Positions 23,693 to 34,738 of a DNA stretch of 64,000 nt are shown in pieces. The translations under genes were made by a program, and so were the position numbers. Source of the stretch: Myxocyprinus asiaticus (lineage: Eukaryota > Chordata > Actinopteri > Cypriniformes > Catostomidae). The stretch spans positions 27,680,880 to 27,744,879 of the forward strand of contig NC_059379.1 in assembly GCF_019703515.2 (NCBI RefSeq), given 5' to 3'. The notes beneath the pieces were generated by a model, which worked only from the letters and a program-made list of their open reading frames with translations, searched no databases and was not told the DNA's origin. The first letter of the stretch is position 1; every line of letters starts with the position of its first letter.

Positions 23693-23785
23693 ACCTCGAT
23701 AATTGCTTCCTGTGCCCAGAGCGCCACTCACGGCCATGCCCCGCACAGGTCCCTTTCTTCCTGGAGGTGCATGAGGAGCTGATGA

Positions 23786-24720
23786 GAATTATTATTTTTT
23801 CTCTAAATTTTCAGGATACAGGGTGAATTGGTCTAAATCGGAAGCTCTTGCTCTGACAGCATATTGACCTACCACAGCTTTCTAACCTGGTGCAATTCAA
23901 TGGCCCAAGCAAGGCATTAGGTATTTAGGCATTTTATTTCCAGCAAATTTGAGAGATTTACTATGAGTAAATTATGACCCATTAATGAAAAACATCTTGT
24001 GTGATGTTGATAGGTGGGCTTCACTACTTTTGTCTATGGCTGATAAGGTCAATGTTATAAAAATGAATTCCGCCCGATTCAGGCCGGGGAAAGCTCCGGA
24101 GGGGAGGAGTTGCCCCTTCAGCCATGTCCTTGCTGGCTGGTTCTACCCACCTCCTGGGTACCTGGGTAGGATGAGGGGAGGGGAGGGGAGAGGAAAAGAG
24201 GGCAGGAGAGACAAAGAGAGAGAGAGAAAAAAAACCTCCGGTTTCCGACCACGCCGCCATTTGGTCCTCTGCCACGCTGGGCGATGGCACTGGACCTTGT
24301 CTCCTAGCGGATGAAGATATAACATAGCAATTTGGGATTTCTAGGTCTCAGTTTTATCTATGAGGTTTTAGATACTCAAATTTCATTCTGCCCCAGGCTA
24401 TGTATATTGGGTGATGGGGCAGTTATTAAAGTAGGTGACAAATATACAAAAAGCTGGGTCCAAACTAGTGTAATGATTGACAGACAAATAATTCTTAGAG
24501 GATGGAAGTCAGTTGGCGCTCCCTTATTTCAAGAATGGTTCACCGAATTGGGCAGGTTGGCGGCATTCGAAAAGATGTCATACAAACAGCTTGGCAGATT
24601 AGATGCATATGGTAAGAAATGGGACAAATACATGACCTTTCTGGAAGGCTCTCGTGAGGGCCATTCATGTTTATATGTGTATACTCAGGCTTGGACCATG
24701 GGAATTTTTGTTGGGGGTTG
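23786..24720 (+). pseudogene. L1-like ORF2, RT end and C-terminus, with gypsy insert
   Basis: From 23811 the frames give FSGYRVNWSKSEALALTAY, then KNILCDVDRWASLLLSMADK and VNVIKMN (to about 24065), the thumb region of L1 RT. After an insertion (about 24066-24312) the C-terminal part reads QEWFTELGRLAAFEKMSYK and GRLDAYGKKWDKYMTFLEG (24520-24650). These are typical of L1 ORF2 near its stop. Confidence 0.7.
24066..24312 (-). mobile_element. gypsy gag fragment inserted in LINE
   Basis: On the - strand the segment reads VQCHRPAW in one frame and VAEDQMAAWSETGG in another, close to VQCHHPASLDEVVQLAEDHMAAY in the gag fragment at 30532-31551. A purine/pyrimidine-rich tract (24170-24235) follows. 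Its ends in the LINE were placed by loss of LINE similarity and are approximate. Confidence 0.55.
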
Positions 24721-24959
24721 AGGATTCGGAGGGGGATAGGGAATTAATGGGGATTATGGGGGTAATGGTTGACTCTGCGCATGTATATTTTGCTTTGTTC
24801 TGTGTTATGTTTGACAATCAATCCATTTTTTTTTTTTTTATAATAATAATAGTGCTAGCAATTTTCTGTGTTGAGGCATTTCATTATTTGACAATTATTA
24901 CAACAGCTATCTGGGCTTCCAGAGCTCTTCACATGACAAAAGCTCCCTGTATATAAACA

Positions 24960-26690
24960 CAGACAGGACATGGAGAACATGAATAACCCATCTATAATGA
25001 TTCCTAAGGTTGTTTTATGAATATCCCATGAGCTAGAAATAAAGTAATTATAGATGCACTGTCTAGAGATGCTATTTTGTTAGAAGTGGACTGATTGGAT
25101 TTTCTTTATCTCATCAGAGTTTGATCAAAATCAGAGGTGACCAATATTAAAGGGATCTCACCTGTATGGACATCAATTATGAGGTCTCTGTGTGTGTGTG
25201 CACATTTGCCATTAAACATACTGTAGTTTATCCTTTAGATTATAAATGGTCATTTTCCACTCTTTGTTTGAATCTTAGAATTGAACAGGTTGTTTTGAAG
25301 ACTTCTGTATATAAATGACCTATTATGATTGGCTAACATGTTTGGCAAAACTGCTTTGTGTTGTGAACGTTAGTTTGTTTACACAGTACTTCAAACTCTT
25401 TTATTTATAAAGGGAAATCCTGTTTTTCATTATACGTACCCTTTAACATTATAGATACTATACAGTAAATCCTATGTAGTAAGCAGCATATAATCATATG
25501 CAGTCACCCTATGATATCTCTGAAAGTCGAACTGCTTCTTTAATCGGGGTCAGTGGGTGTGTACAGTACCTACCTCACACTGGTTCAAGGTTAATTAAGG
25601 TCTTATTCCTTTGGGGGTTTCCTTTCTGTTGTTTTGAATGTTCAGCTGACTTGGGCTTATCAATGGCTTGCCGTCCATAAGTGGATTAAACTAACCACTT
25701 AATGGAGGAAGTCTCCTGTCCTTACCTCCCAGTGCCATGCAGTAATCAGCAGACCGATCTTAGCATTTCCATGCTTTTAATAAAAGAAACACTGTAAGTG
25801 ACGCAGTGGCAATGCACAGTGTTGATTGCCGTTAGGTCTCATTCACTAACCATCTGTTCCCACGTATTTGTGTGTAAAACCTGTGTGTGTACGTTATCAC
25901 ACAGAAATCATAGTTTGTCAATGAGTTTGCACTTTTTTCCTAAATTTAGAATACAAATTTGAACCAACAATTCACACATACACAAAAATCACAGATTCCT
26001 GGCGACTTTAGAATTATGGAATGTGTTAAACTGAAATATGGAAAGTCTGAGTTGGTCTTTTCCATAGTGTCCATATTGTGGCCAGGGGTTGTGAAGCTCT
26101 AAAAAGGACAAGAAAAGCCATTTAAGTTGTCCATATGACTTCTGAAGCCTTAAGGCCTGTGCACACCAAAGGCGAATCTTCGTCATGATATATCGCCACT
26201 ATTAACATTTTGAATCAAAACAATGGATTCCTAACGAGCCATTCTCACCCGGAGCGAACAGTAGCTCTGAATCGCGCGCCGACAAAACGACCCTTTCTTT
26301 TTACAGTGAGTGTGTCAAAAAAAAAATAATTTCTTCGACCGGCCGATGAAATGCCCTGACCAATAAAACATGAGGTTTGGACCACGTGTTAGGAGCTGTG
26401 GAAGTTACCAAAACCAGCACAACAGGTGCCACCGACATTAAACCCTGAAGGGTCTTGAGGAAGAAATCCTGAATCAGCAGTATGCATTTCATTTGCATTA
26501 AATGCCTTAGAACTGAAAAAGATTTTTACATGTAAATGATATTGCTGCATCACTGCCTTGCATCCCCTTTAAAAAAAAAAAACTCTATGATCTTATGTGG
26601 ATTGTCTTCATAGTGTATTCACTATTGCTGCAGTTTTTGCCTTTGCATTTAATCTAGCATGTGTTCTCTTACATTTATAATATAACATAT
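24960..26690. other. lmf1 intron, no gene seen
   Basis: No supported coding region, RNA gene or transposon boundary. Short TG runs occur near 25180-25200. Confidence 0.5.
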
Positions 26691-26698
26691 ATCACAGC

Positions 26699-27507
26699 TA
26701 GGAATGCTCCGATTGATTGGCCACCGATCAGTATCGGACGATATTCACGTCCTATGACTCGACTGGTGATTGGTAATTTGGCTGATCGCATAAACGGATT
26801 GCTCATGACGCAAAAGATGCGTGGCTCCTTTAAGACTTCAGCAGCTATGTCATTACTGACATCTCTGAGTGTGGGGAATTCTGGCATAGTGTTGTAAGAC
26901 AACAAACTTGATTCAGCAGTTAAGAACGATGCAATGGGAGAGGTATGGCGAATATGAAAAGTTTATGTACTGTAGGTTACTGTTAATGTGGTATTTCACA
27001 CGCTGCAATGGGTGTGCAATGGGCAATATGTGGTGCAATTCAAACATCTTTATTAAATATCTCCCGATTAAATGGCATTAACAATAGTAGCACCTGTAGA
27101 GTCCAGAAACCAGTACCGCCACTCCCTATACGCATATTATACAGTCTGCGTAGGGCACCAACTCCCTGTGGGGTCACCAGAAACTCCACCGGCTGCCCTT
27201 ACTCGCATGTTATACGTTATTCAAGGAGCCGGTAGCAGTCGTGGAACACAGACTAATGTTCGCGCTTGCACTTTTGTCTTGCACTCGCCCCGCGGCGTGC
27301 AACTTTTGCCTCGCGCTTGTGCAACTTTCGCACTGCACCTTGCAACTCACATTCCACCAAACCCCTGTGTGCAGAAAGCTTATTTATTGCCATTTATGAC
27401 AGAGATCCTGATAAAAGGTGAAATTATCGGTATTAGTATCGGCTGATCAGGTGACAAGAAGATCGGTGATCGTATCGGCTGTAAAAATCCCGATCGTAGC
27501 ATCCCTA
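26699..27507. mobile_element. non-autonomous hAT-like element
   Basis: Ends TAGGAATGCTCCGAT and ATCGTAGCATCCCTA are inverted repeats. Further in, repeated GATCGGT/ATCGGCTGATC motifs occur at both ends (26706-26790 and 27425-27480). The flanks atcacagc (26691-26698) and attgcagc (27508-27515) match at 6 of 8 bases, consistent with an 8-bp hAT target duplication. No transposase is encoded. Confidence 0.7.
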
Positions 27508-27966
27508 ATTGCAGCATATTTTCCTTCGTATCACCTTTTTTAACAAACAACCTTACAGATCTGTGTGTTTTTCCCACCAAATATGAATAACAATGCAATA
27601 ACAACATTTGTCTTTGTATCAAAATGCCTTTGTATACCCCACAAAATCATATTTCTGTGCAATATAAAAAGTTGTTATCAGCTGTGCTCTCATTGGCAAG
27701 TATTAAAGTACACTGATCAGCCACATCATTAAAACCACCTCCCTAATATTGTGTAGGTCCCACTCATGCCGGCGTTACAGAAGTTACAGAAATAATCAAA
27801 CCAGCCCATCTGGCACCAACAATCATGCCACGGTCCAAATCACTGAGATCACATTTTTTCCCTATTCTGATGGTTGATGTGAACTTTAACTGAAGCTCCT
27901 GACCTGTATCTGCCTGATTATATGCACTGCACTGCTGCCACGTGATTGGCTGATTAGATAATCGCA

Positions 27967-28215
27967 TTGATGATTGTTGGTGCCAGACGGGCTGGTTTGA
28001 GTATTTCTGTAACTGCTGATCTTCTGGGATTTTCACACACAACAGTCTCTAGAATTTATTCTGAATGGTGCCAAAAACAAAAAACATCCAGCGAGCGGCA
28101 GTTCTGTAGATGGAAACACCTTGTTGATGAGAGAGAACAACAGAAAATGGCCAGACTGGTTCGAACTGACAAAGTCTACAGTAACTCAGATAACCGCTCT
28201 GTACAATTGTGTTGA
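27967..28215 (+). pseudogene. Tc1-like transposase, N-terminal DNA-binding part
   Basis: The frame reads MIVGARRAGLSISVTADLLG followed by FSHTTVSRIYSEWCQKQK, a helix-turn-helix typical of Tc1 transposases, then ERQFCRWKHLVDEREQQKMARL before diverging. The catalytic DDE domain is missing, so this is a deletion derivative. Confidence 0.75.
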
Positions 28216-28223
28216 GAAGAATA

Positions 28224-28250
28224 GCATCTCAGAATGCTATTCTGAGATGC
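28224..28250. repeat. perfect 12-bp hairpin
   Basis: GCATCTCAGAAT (28224-28235) and ATTCTGAGATGC (28239-28250) are exact inverted repeats around a GCT loop. It sits at the deletion junction of the Tc1 derivative. Confidence 0.95.
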
Positions 28251-28319
28251 GTGTTGGTGCTGCTTTGGCTGCACAAGGGGGACCTACACAATATTAGGCA
28301 GGTTGTGGCTGATCTGTAT

Positions 28320-30630
28320 ATAATAACGGGTCAGACTGAAGATGGGTTTTGTTAGATGAGATCTGTGTGTCATTGCTTGCATTATATTGAGTCTTTGAAC
28401 ATTTAAATTCTGTCACGTTTAATAAGTAACATGTTTTGATCAAATATACATGCAATAATATACAATCAGTATTGTTCCAATTGACAGCATCTGTTACAAC
28501 AGTCATTGTATATGTGCATTATGCAGTTATTTTAAATAAAAATGTACTTAACACAAGTTAATAGAGAATGCCTGGCAGTGGCATGTAATCAGCATTGTTC
28601 CAAATGATAACATGTTTTAACTGTTAATATTATTATTTTTTACACAATTCTTTCTTATCACCCCTTAGACTGTGTACAAATGATGATACTGCCAGTCAAC
28701 TCGTCAAGCAGGCAGTGGCAGAGCAAGGTTGTGGCCGTGGCCACTATGGACCAAAGCCTGGCCACCCCATTACCCCCCCCCCCCCCAATAACACGAACAC
28801 ACAGGAGACTTAACCTGTATGCACCCTCAACCCCCCCCCCCCCCCATGTCCAAAAAGCACATAAAGGCAGCATAAAAGTAATCAATATGACTCCAGTGGT
28901 TTTAATCCATGTCTTCAGAAGTTATATGATAGGTGTGGGTGAAAAACAGGTCATTATTTAGGTCCTATTTTACTATAAATTCTCCTCTCTGCCCAGTAGG
29001 TGTTGATATGCAAGAAGAATGAAAATAGCAAAAAAACAAAAGCAGAAGAACTCTTAGGAGAGAAGAGTGCTAATGAGTGCTGTTATATTGATATAAAAAA
29101 GGACTTAAATATTGATCTGTTTCTCACCCACACCTATCATATCACTTATTTCAGGGAAATTCCTCCTGGAGCAACCTTGGGGTTAAGTGCCTTGCTCAAG
29201 GATTCGAACCTGCAACCTTTTTGGTTACCTGCCAAGATCGTTATTCACTACTAGTCTATACCACCCACGTCAGTTTCTTAGATGTGGCTGTAACATCCAC
29301 TTGAGCAGCTGTACATAGCATTTGGAAGACTCGTGATTCTGACAAGTGGTTTCATAATTCATTTTAAAGAATTCACTTTTTGTTTGGCTTCCGTTAAGCT
29401 TCGTTAGCCTCTCAAGGTCGATTACACTGAAGGCAAAGGCGGAGGTTTTGGAAGAGGATTTGGCACTCTATTTACTATCCCCCTCTCCATGGAAAAATGA
29501 ACACAGAAAACAGTATATATATATATATTTAAAAAAATGAACAGAAAAAAAAATTAAAACAATATCATTTCCAGATATTCTTAAAAGAATCATTGCAATA
29601 GCTTGAAAATGACTTTCTTTCTCTGTCCCTTTCCCAACTGAAAAACACTCAGAACAGAGCTGTGATGGAGTTGTTGAATCAATGGAGACCAAACTGTGTG
29701 TGCATGTTTATGTGTGTGTGTTTTTAAGGTCAGTAAAAGCAGTAAAACCCCTCTTATGATGTGTATTATTCTATTAATTGACCTCTATTATCCAAACATG
29801 TTAATTCACCCACTAACTGGAAAAAAACTAGCTGAAAAAGAAAATTATGAATTGAACGACATTTCCTGGCTTTTCATCAGTAGTGCTTGTGCATGATGTG
29901 TTTGTGTGTGTGGTGGTACATCCATGTGTACTGTATAGTGTGACACATTTGTGATAAAGTAGGGCTGTGAAATCGCAATATTTAATTATTAAACTGCAAA
30001 AGGGTGCAATTTAATTACCGTACATGAATATGTAGTCTGTCTGCATGCAAGTAAATGAATGGCAATCTGTTCTGTTTATAGACTACTACACAAACACGAA
30101 GCATGTGTATGGATAATGATACAGTGTTTTTAGCAGTATCAGTGTTTACAATTTGTGAACATGCATTTCGAGAGGTGCTCTTAAGTATGATTTGTTTTGA
30201 CAATGAAGTGTAGCAGAGTTCACCCAAAAATGAAAATTTGTTCTAAAATGTTGTTTGAAATGTTGTTCTAAATATGATGCTCTTTCTTTTGAGGAACACA
30301 AAAGAAAGACTTTTAATGAATGTTGTGGTCTGTTTTTTCAGTGCAATGACAGTTAGAGAGTCAATTTAAAGCTTAAAAAAGGATCCAAAAGTATAATAAA
30401 AGTAGTCCATATAACTTGTGTGCCAAATACCAAGTCTTCAGAAGACATTCGATTTGTTTTGGTGAGAAACAACCTGACATTTAAGTAACTTTTCAAATAA
30501 AATCTTGATGTCCGTTGCGTGTTCATGACCACTATGAGAGAAGCTCGTTCACAATGACTCGCATGTTCACACAAGAACTTGCATTGTTTAGCTCTAAAAA
30601 CAATGGCAGTTCTCTAGTGAACACTATTTC
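28320..30630. other. lmf1 intron, repeat scraps, no gene
   Basis: Two poly-C tracts lie at about 28774-28786 and 28831-28844. MITE-like text (ATATGACTCCAGTGG, CACACCTATCATATCAC) is at 28880-29150. A dispersed repeat tail, TTAAGTGCCTTGCTCAAGG then GATTCGAACCTGC, is at about 29180-29220. MITE arm text (CACCCAAAAATGAAAATTTG) is at 30222-30241. No coding region is supported. Confidence 0.55.
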
Positions 30631-30719
30631 TTTAGGTCCATGTGGTGTTGGGGGCGTGACTGTGCGATGTTTGCAGAGAGCGAGGCCGGGAGAGAGAGAG
30701 GGAGAGAGAGAAGAAAAGG

Positions 30720-31424
30720 GCTCGCTGGCCCCCGAATATGCTGCCATATGGTCCTCAGCCAGCTGGACCACCTCATCCAGCGATGCCGGGTGGTGGCACT
30801 GGACCCACTCTGCCATTCCTTTTGGTAGCCAGGTGATGAACTGTTACAGTACCACCTGATCGAGCACTTCCTCAGTGCTGCGTTCTTCAGCCAGCAGCCA
30901 CCTTCAGCAGGTATCATGGAGCTATTGGGCAAATGCGAACGGGCGCCTGTGCTCGCCAAGCGTCCGTGAGCGGAAGTGTTGCCGATGTTGTTCTGGGCTG
31001 CAGCCGACCCATTGCAGGATGGTCTTCCTCAAGACCTTGTACACCAGAAGTTTGGCAGCAGGAAGTTGTTGAACTGCGAGTTGGGCTTCCCCGGACAACA
31101 GCAGCAGTAGGCGGACCGCCCACTGGGTGCTCGGCCACTTCCACGCTTCAACCATTCACTCGAAGAGCTCGATAAAAGCCTCCGGGTCATCCTGCTGTCC
31201 CATCTTGGTCAGCGTGATGTGAGGCACGGCCATAGGTGGGTCCGGGGTCATGGCTGAAGACCCCTCCTGATGTACGAAGCTCCATAGCACCTGCTGGTCC
31301 TCTGCCTGAGCCTGGAACAGTGCCTGGAATAGCTGCTCCTGTTCCATGCGTAGCTCAAGCAGAGCCTGATGTTGGGCTTGGTGGATGCCGGTGAGGGTCT
31401 TGATTACTTTGGCCAGCGGCAACG
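30720..31424 (-). pseudogene. gypsy gag with SCAN-like capsid, frameshifted
   Basis: A start Met at 31424 begins MESLPLAKVIKTLTG, followed by a Gln/Glu-rich coiled-coil-like stretch (HQALLELRMEQEQLFQALF) and PEAFIELFE. The next part is in another frame (31155-30922, WPSTQWAVRLLLLLSGEAQLA, then LGEHRRPFAFAQ). After a stop and shift, a third frame reads RRWLLAEERSTEEVLDQVV, then WVQCHHPASLDEVVQLAEDH. The last part has the look of a SCAN domain, which is known to derive from Gmr1-type gag. It would have formed the virus-like particle shell. At least two frame breaks make it dead. Confidence 0.7.
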
Positions 31425-31453
31425 ACTCCATGACGGCATTTTCTTCCTCATAA

Positions 31454-31471
31454 TCCCAGGTTTTGGCACCA
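31454..31471 (-). promoter_or_regulatory. gypsy primer-binding-site-like motif
   Basis: On the - strand the text reads TGGTGCCAAAACCTGGGA just after an LTR-like end (TTGTCACAG). A TGG start is the expected complement of a tRNA CCA end. The tRNA species was not identified. Confidence 0.6.
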
Positions 31472-31604
31472 CTGTGACAAGTATCTAGTTTTCTCTTTGG
31501 AAGGAGGAAGTGGGAGCTGGGCAAACAATCCAACGTAAGTCTTTTATTCACTCTGTTCAGTTTAACGCAAATGGTTTGCTTTTCAGCACAACGTGACTAC
31601 ACAG

Positions 31605-31765
31605 CAAGGTTATTTCCGTAAACTAAAACTGAAATGAAAACTATTGAAGTAAACTGAAATAAAATATTTTAAAATAAATGAAAAACTAAAACTAAAAAAA
31701 ACTAACAGCAGTTATTAAAAAACTGAAATAAAATAAACATTATCAAAAATAAATGATCATTTTCA
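31605..31765. repeat. A-rich AACTAAAA-type repeat
   Basis: Low-complexity variants of ACTGAAATAAAA and AAACTAAAAC. A similar block lies at 41560-41745, and both abut an ACCTTGCT/AGCAAGGT motif next to gypsy LTR-like sequence. Confidence 0.7.
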
Positions 31766-32609
31766 TGATCAACGAGCTCTCATCACATGGTGGAAAAATC
31801 TGACCTGTGTGTGTGTTTGAGATGTTCATCTTCAGAGCCACAGAGTCAGATACTTTTGGGCTGTTTAGGCAGATGGCATTGTGGCACGTAATGCACATGA
31901 GGTTAGCTGATACTGAAAGACATATGAAGATGACTCGGACACAAATTATGGCTGGTAGGAAGTCTTTTTTTTAAAGGTTCAGGTTGTAAGATTCAGAAAC
32001 CCTTGTTATTAATGACACCTGTGGCCGTTAAGTTAACTGCAGCCAGCTACCTGTTGCTCATGCTCGCGCTAGTGCACACACTCCATAGGGATGTGAGCGA
32101 GCGAGCATTGGCCAAATCAATGATGCAACATACAAAGAGACTGAACGTGATTCACCGGCATCATGCTGACAGATGAGGTAGCATAATTAAAATTATAGTT
32201 ATTATTGTTTTAATACAAACTTTGAGACTGTATATTATATTTGACTCTCCAGTGTAATGTCCAAAAATTATATTTAAAACATGACACTAACTAGCTTGCC
32301 TTTTGAAAAATACTTATCAGCTAACATAGCATACTGATACACACATACAGCTACATACTACCGAACTATACCAGACAGTTTACAGTTGCACTGTTGTATG
32401 TTTTGTATGTCATATGTTGTACTACGATCAAGAAACCAGCGTATTTGCTTTAATTTATCCTGTATACCTGACTTTTAGTATAAAGAGGAGATCTTTGAAA
32501 TTATTTGAAAGTTACGAAGAAAGGTAGTTTGCAATTTGTCAGTGTTAGCAGGCAAGATCAAGTTAGCTAAAATTACACAGATCAATCCTTATGGCACTAT
32601 TGTCCCAGT

Positions 32610-32962
32610 TTGTAGCAGAGATGGGAGATGATGGATCTATACACAGGCTTTTAATGAAGGTGATACAAAACAATGTGGAGAAATGCAAAGAACCAAATAA
32701 TCTATCAACTACAAACACAGGAACGTGCTAGGAAACGTGCTAGGAAACTCAAGAACTGACAAAGAGTGATAAAAACTAGAGGGTATATATACAAACTGGT
32801 GCTTGATGAGGGAATAGGGAACAGGTGAGGAAGATGGGGAACAGATAGCTGTGATGAGGGCAGTGCACCATGGGAAATGTAGTTTGGGGCAAACTAATAA
32901 CAGAAGACAAAAACCATATCAAAATAAGAGTCCTTAAAAACATAATGGTGACTGACTGTGAC
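32610..32962. repeat. dispersed LTR/TRIM-like repeat
   Basis: The composition and layout are ACACAGGCTTTTAATGAAGG, then AACTGACAAAGAGTG, then GGGAACAGGTGAGGAAG. The order resembles blocks at 45125-45430 and 58895-59280. No coding capacity. Confidence 0.45.
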
Positions 32963-33246
32963 AACTATATTTCACATGCTTTGCAGTTATGTAAGCTTAC
33001 TTGTCCAATAAGAAGAATGCCAATTCAGGGTCGGTTCTGATCCCCAAACCCGAATGAAGGTCCCTCTAGCAATCAAATGCCCTGCCGATGTTCACTCTAG
33101 TTCCATATCTGTCACTCACTCGACATTGTGTCAATGTAGTGACACTAGGGGTCACTCTTGGGAGCCCGAGACACCTCTGATCTTTGATAAAAGGCCAAAG
33201 AAAATTGGCGAGTGGTATTTGCATGCCACTCCCCCAGACATACGGG

Positions 33247-33253
33247 TATAAAA
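33247..33253 (+). promoter_or_regulatory. TATA box of DIRS element
   Basis: TATAAAA in the context GGGTATAAAAGGAGCTC inside the left terminal region. It is conserved at 22843 in the second copy and precedes the gag-like start by about 250 bp. Confidence 0.75.
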
Positions 33254-33504
33254 GGAGCTCAACCACTCATTCATTTTTCTCTTCGGAGCTGAACGGTCGA
33301 TGTTTACTGAGCTGACTGTTCATTCACCTCTGCTGGATCTGACGCCGCATTTCAGCGGCTTCTCCCTCCTCTGCACTGGTGCACTGCAGAGAACACCCCT
33401 GGGCGCTTCGGCAGAAAAAAGAGAGTATATTTTCCTAAAAGAGCATATTTCTCTAAAAGAGCGGCACACACGGAATGTCTTTTTAAAGACACATCTTTTT
33501 AAAG

Positions 33505-34617
33505 ATGCCTTTCCATTTGTGTGTTATTCCTGGTTGCGGTCGTTGCCTCTCAACTTCAGACGGTCACGATCGCTGTCTTTCGTGTCTGGGCGTGACCCAC
33601 GTGGAGACACTGCGAGAACATGACCATGGCAACGTTGCGTTCATGGCTTGCTTTCTTACGAAAGCAAGCCACCCCAGCGGCTCCCTGCCTCGGTCCTTCT
33701 GCCTACGGGTATGAGGACAACGCGGCTAGCACTAGGGGCGATTTGGGGACCCCAATGGGACCGCCTCTGCCGGGTATCCCCCCACGGACCTCCCATTCCC
33801 CAGCACGCTCGTCTGCCCCATTCGGGCTTCCGGATGAATCCGCCGGCTCATCTCACAGCGAGTTCGACCTCTTGTTTGCGAAGCTGATGAGCTCTCGAGC
33901 GCAGCATCGGAGAGTGGGCTTGTCCAGTTGGACGCAGAAGCCTCAGCTGGGCTCCTTCCTTCGGGGACGATTGCCCAGTCACAGGCTGATGTGGAAATGA
34001 TGGACATGCTTTCCTGGGCAGCCACGAGCATCGGGCTAGAGTGGAACCCTCCGCTCTCCCCCGAAACCTTGCGGCTCGATGATTGGTTCCTGGGCTCGCG
34101 GCACTGCTCAAAGAAGCCACGCCCCGCTCCAGTGCCTTTCTTCCTGGAAGTGCACGAGTAGCTGACAAAATCGTGGGAGGCACCTTTTACTGCCCGGTCC
34201 CGATTTCTCAGCTCCTCTGCCCTCACTACCCTTGATGGCGGGGCGGCCAGGGGCTATACAGCGATTCCCCCGGTGAATAAGGTGCAGACGCCCAAAACGG
34301 TGCAGTCTCTCAGGTGGTCGATATACACAGTAGTGGTCCAGGAGCGCCACATTTGGCTCAACCTGGTCGAGATGGGTAAGGCCGACAAGACATGGTTCCT
34401 TGCTGCCCCTATCTCCCAGGCTGGCCTATTCGGCGACACCGTCAAGGACTTTGCCCAGCAGTTCTCGACTGTGAAGCAGCAGACGGACGCTATCCGGCAA
34501 ATCCTGCCCCAGCGTGGCTCAAGATCCCGCACCCTGCCCCACCGCAAGGCCCCACCTGCCGGTATGTCCGACGACATTGTCCCTTTGGTCCCCCTCACAT
34601 GGAGCTTGGATGCATAG
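33505..34617 (+). pseudogene. DIRS gag-like protein, frameshifted
   Basis: The start MPFHLCVIPGCGRCLSTSD then GHDRCLSCLG is a Cys/His-rich segment. A deletion of about 26 bp near 33608, relative to the copy at 23215-23245, shifts the frame and removes the next Cys-rich piece. Later frames carry the acidic Ser-rich region (33900-34060) and VPFFLEVHE, followed by a TAG at 34159-34161 where the sister copy has GAG. They continue with LTKSWEAPFTARSR and a region up to 34617 that ends WSLDA. Nucleocapsid-like RNA packaging is the presumed former role. Confidence 0.75.
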
Positions 34618-34738
34618 CTTGCGCTTTCCAATCTGTTGCGATGACTCATCCGGACCGTCCGACTCGGCTATGCAATTCAGTTCGCCGGGCGTCCGCCCAG
34701 GTTCAGCAGTATCCACTTCACCTTGGTGAAGGACGAAA

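Larger units (their letters stand above)
22695..23785 (+). mobile_element. DIRS-type retrotransposon, 5' fragment
   Basis: It begins GTTCCCTATCTGTCACTCAC, the same end as the DIRS at 33100, and parallels it for about 1.1 kb: GTAGTGACACTAGGGGTCAC, a TATA box, the gag-like zinc-finger start, and the acidic gag segment. It stops within the gag region, at the VPFFLEVHEEL-like point. RT and recombinase are missing. It retains GTGGATGGGTCATGTCC (about 23226-23242), which the other copy lacks. LINE sequence resumes directly after it. Confidence 0.85.
20160..24960 (+). mobile_element. L1-like LINE, dead and interrupted twice
   Basis: Pieces in + order are ORF1-like (20267-21180), ORF2 endonuclease end and linker (about 21655-22000), the N-terminal RT part (22074-22690), a DIRS insertion (22695-23785), more RT (23786-24065), a gypsy gag fragment (about 24066-24312), and the ORF2 C-terminal part (24313-24720) with a T-rich 3' region. 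Frames are broken throughout, so the insertions landed in a LINE that is now dead. Exact ends and target duplication were not determined. Confidence 0.75.
27711..28316 (+). mobile_element. internally deleted Tc1-like transposon
   Basis: The left end CACTGATCAGCCACATCATT (TA at 27709-27710) and the right end TAGGCAGGTTGTGGCTGATC (TA at 28317-28318) form inverted repeats. The inside keeps only the N-terminal DNA-binding part of a transposase and then jumps to the 3' end. The element at 1-95 is another copy of the same family. Confidence 0.8.
30640..31600 (-). mobile_element. gypsy (Gmr1-like) 5' fragment: LTR edge, PBS, gag
   Basis: On the - strand, an LTR-like edge (about 31600-31475) is followed by a primer-binding-site-like motif, the gag start, a SCAN-like capsid, and then a pyrimidine-rich segment with CTCGCTCTCTGCAAACATCG (near 30690-30670). 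That last motif matches the LTR-like block at 41890-41912. So gag appears to run directly into 3' LTR sequence, with pol deleted. Confidence 0.7.

Noticed and set aside
20160..24960. LINE, DIRS and gypsy pieces as one novel composite element
   Set aside because: LINE text resumes in the right order after each insert, and the DIRS piece has its own known end. Nested insertion explains it without a new element.
33732..34226. A 164-codon - strand frame
   Set aside because: It is antisense to the DIRS gag-like region, and a similar shadow exists opposite the copy at 23485-23727.
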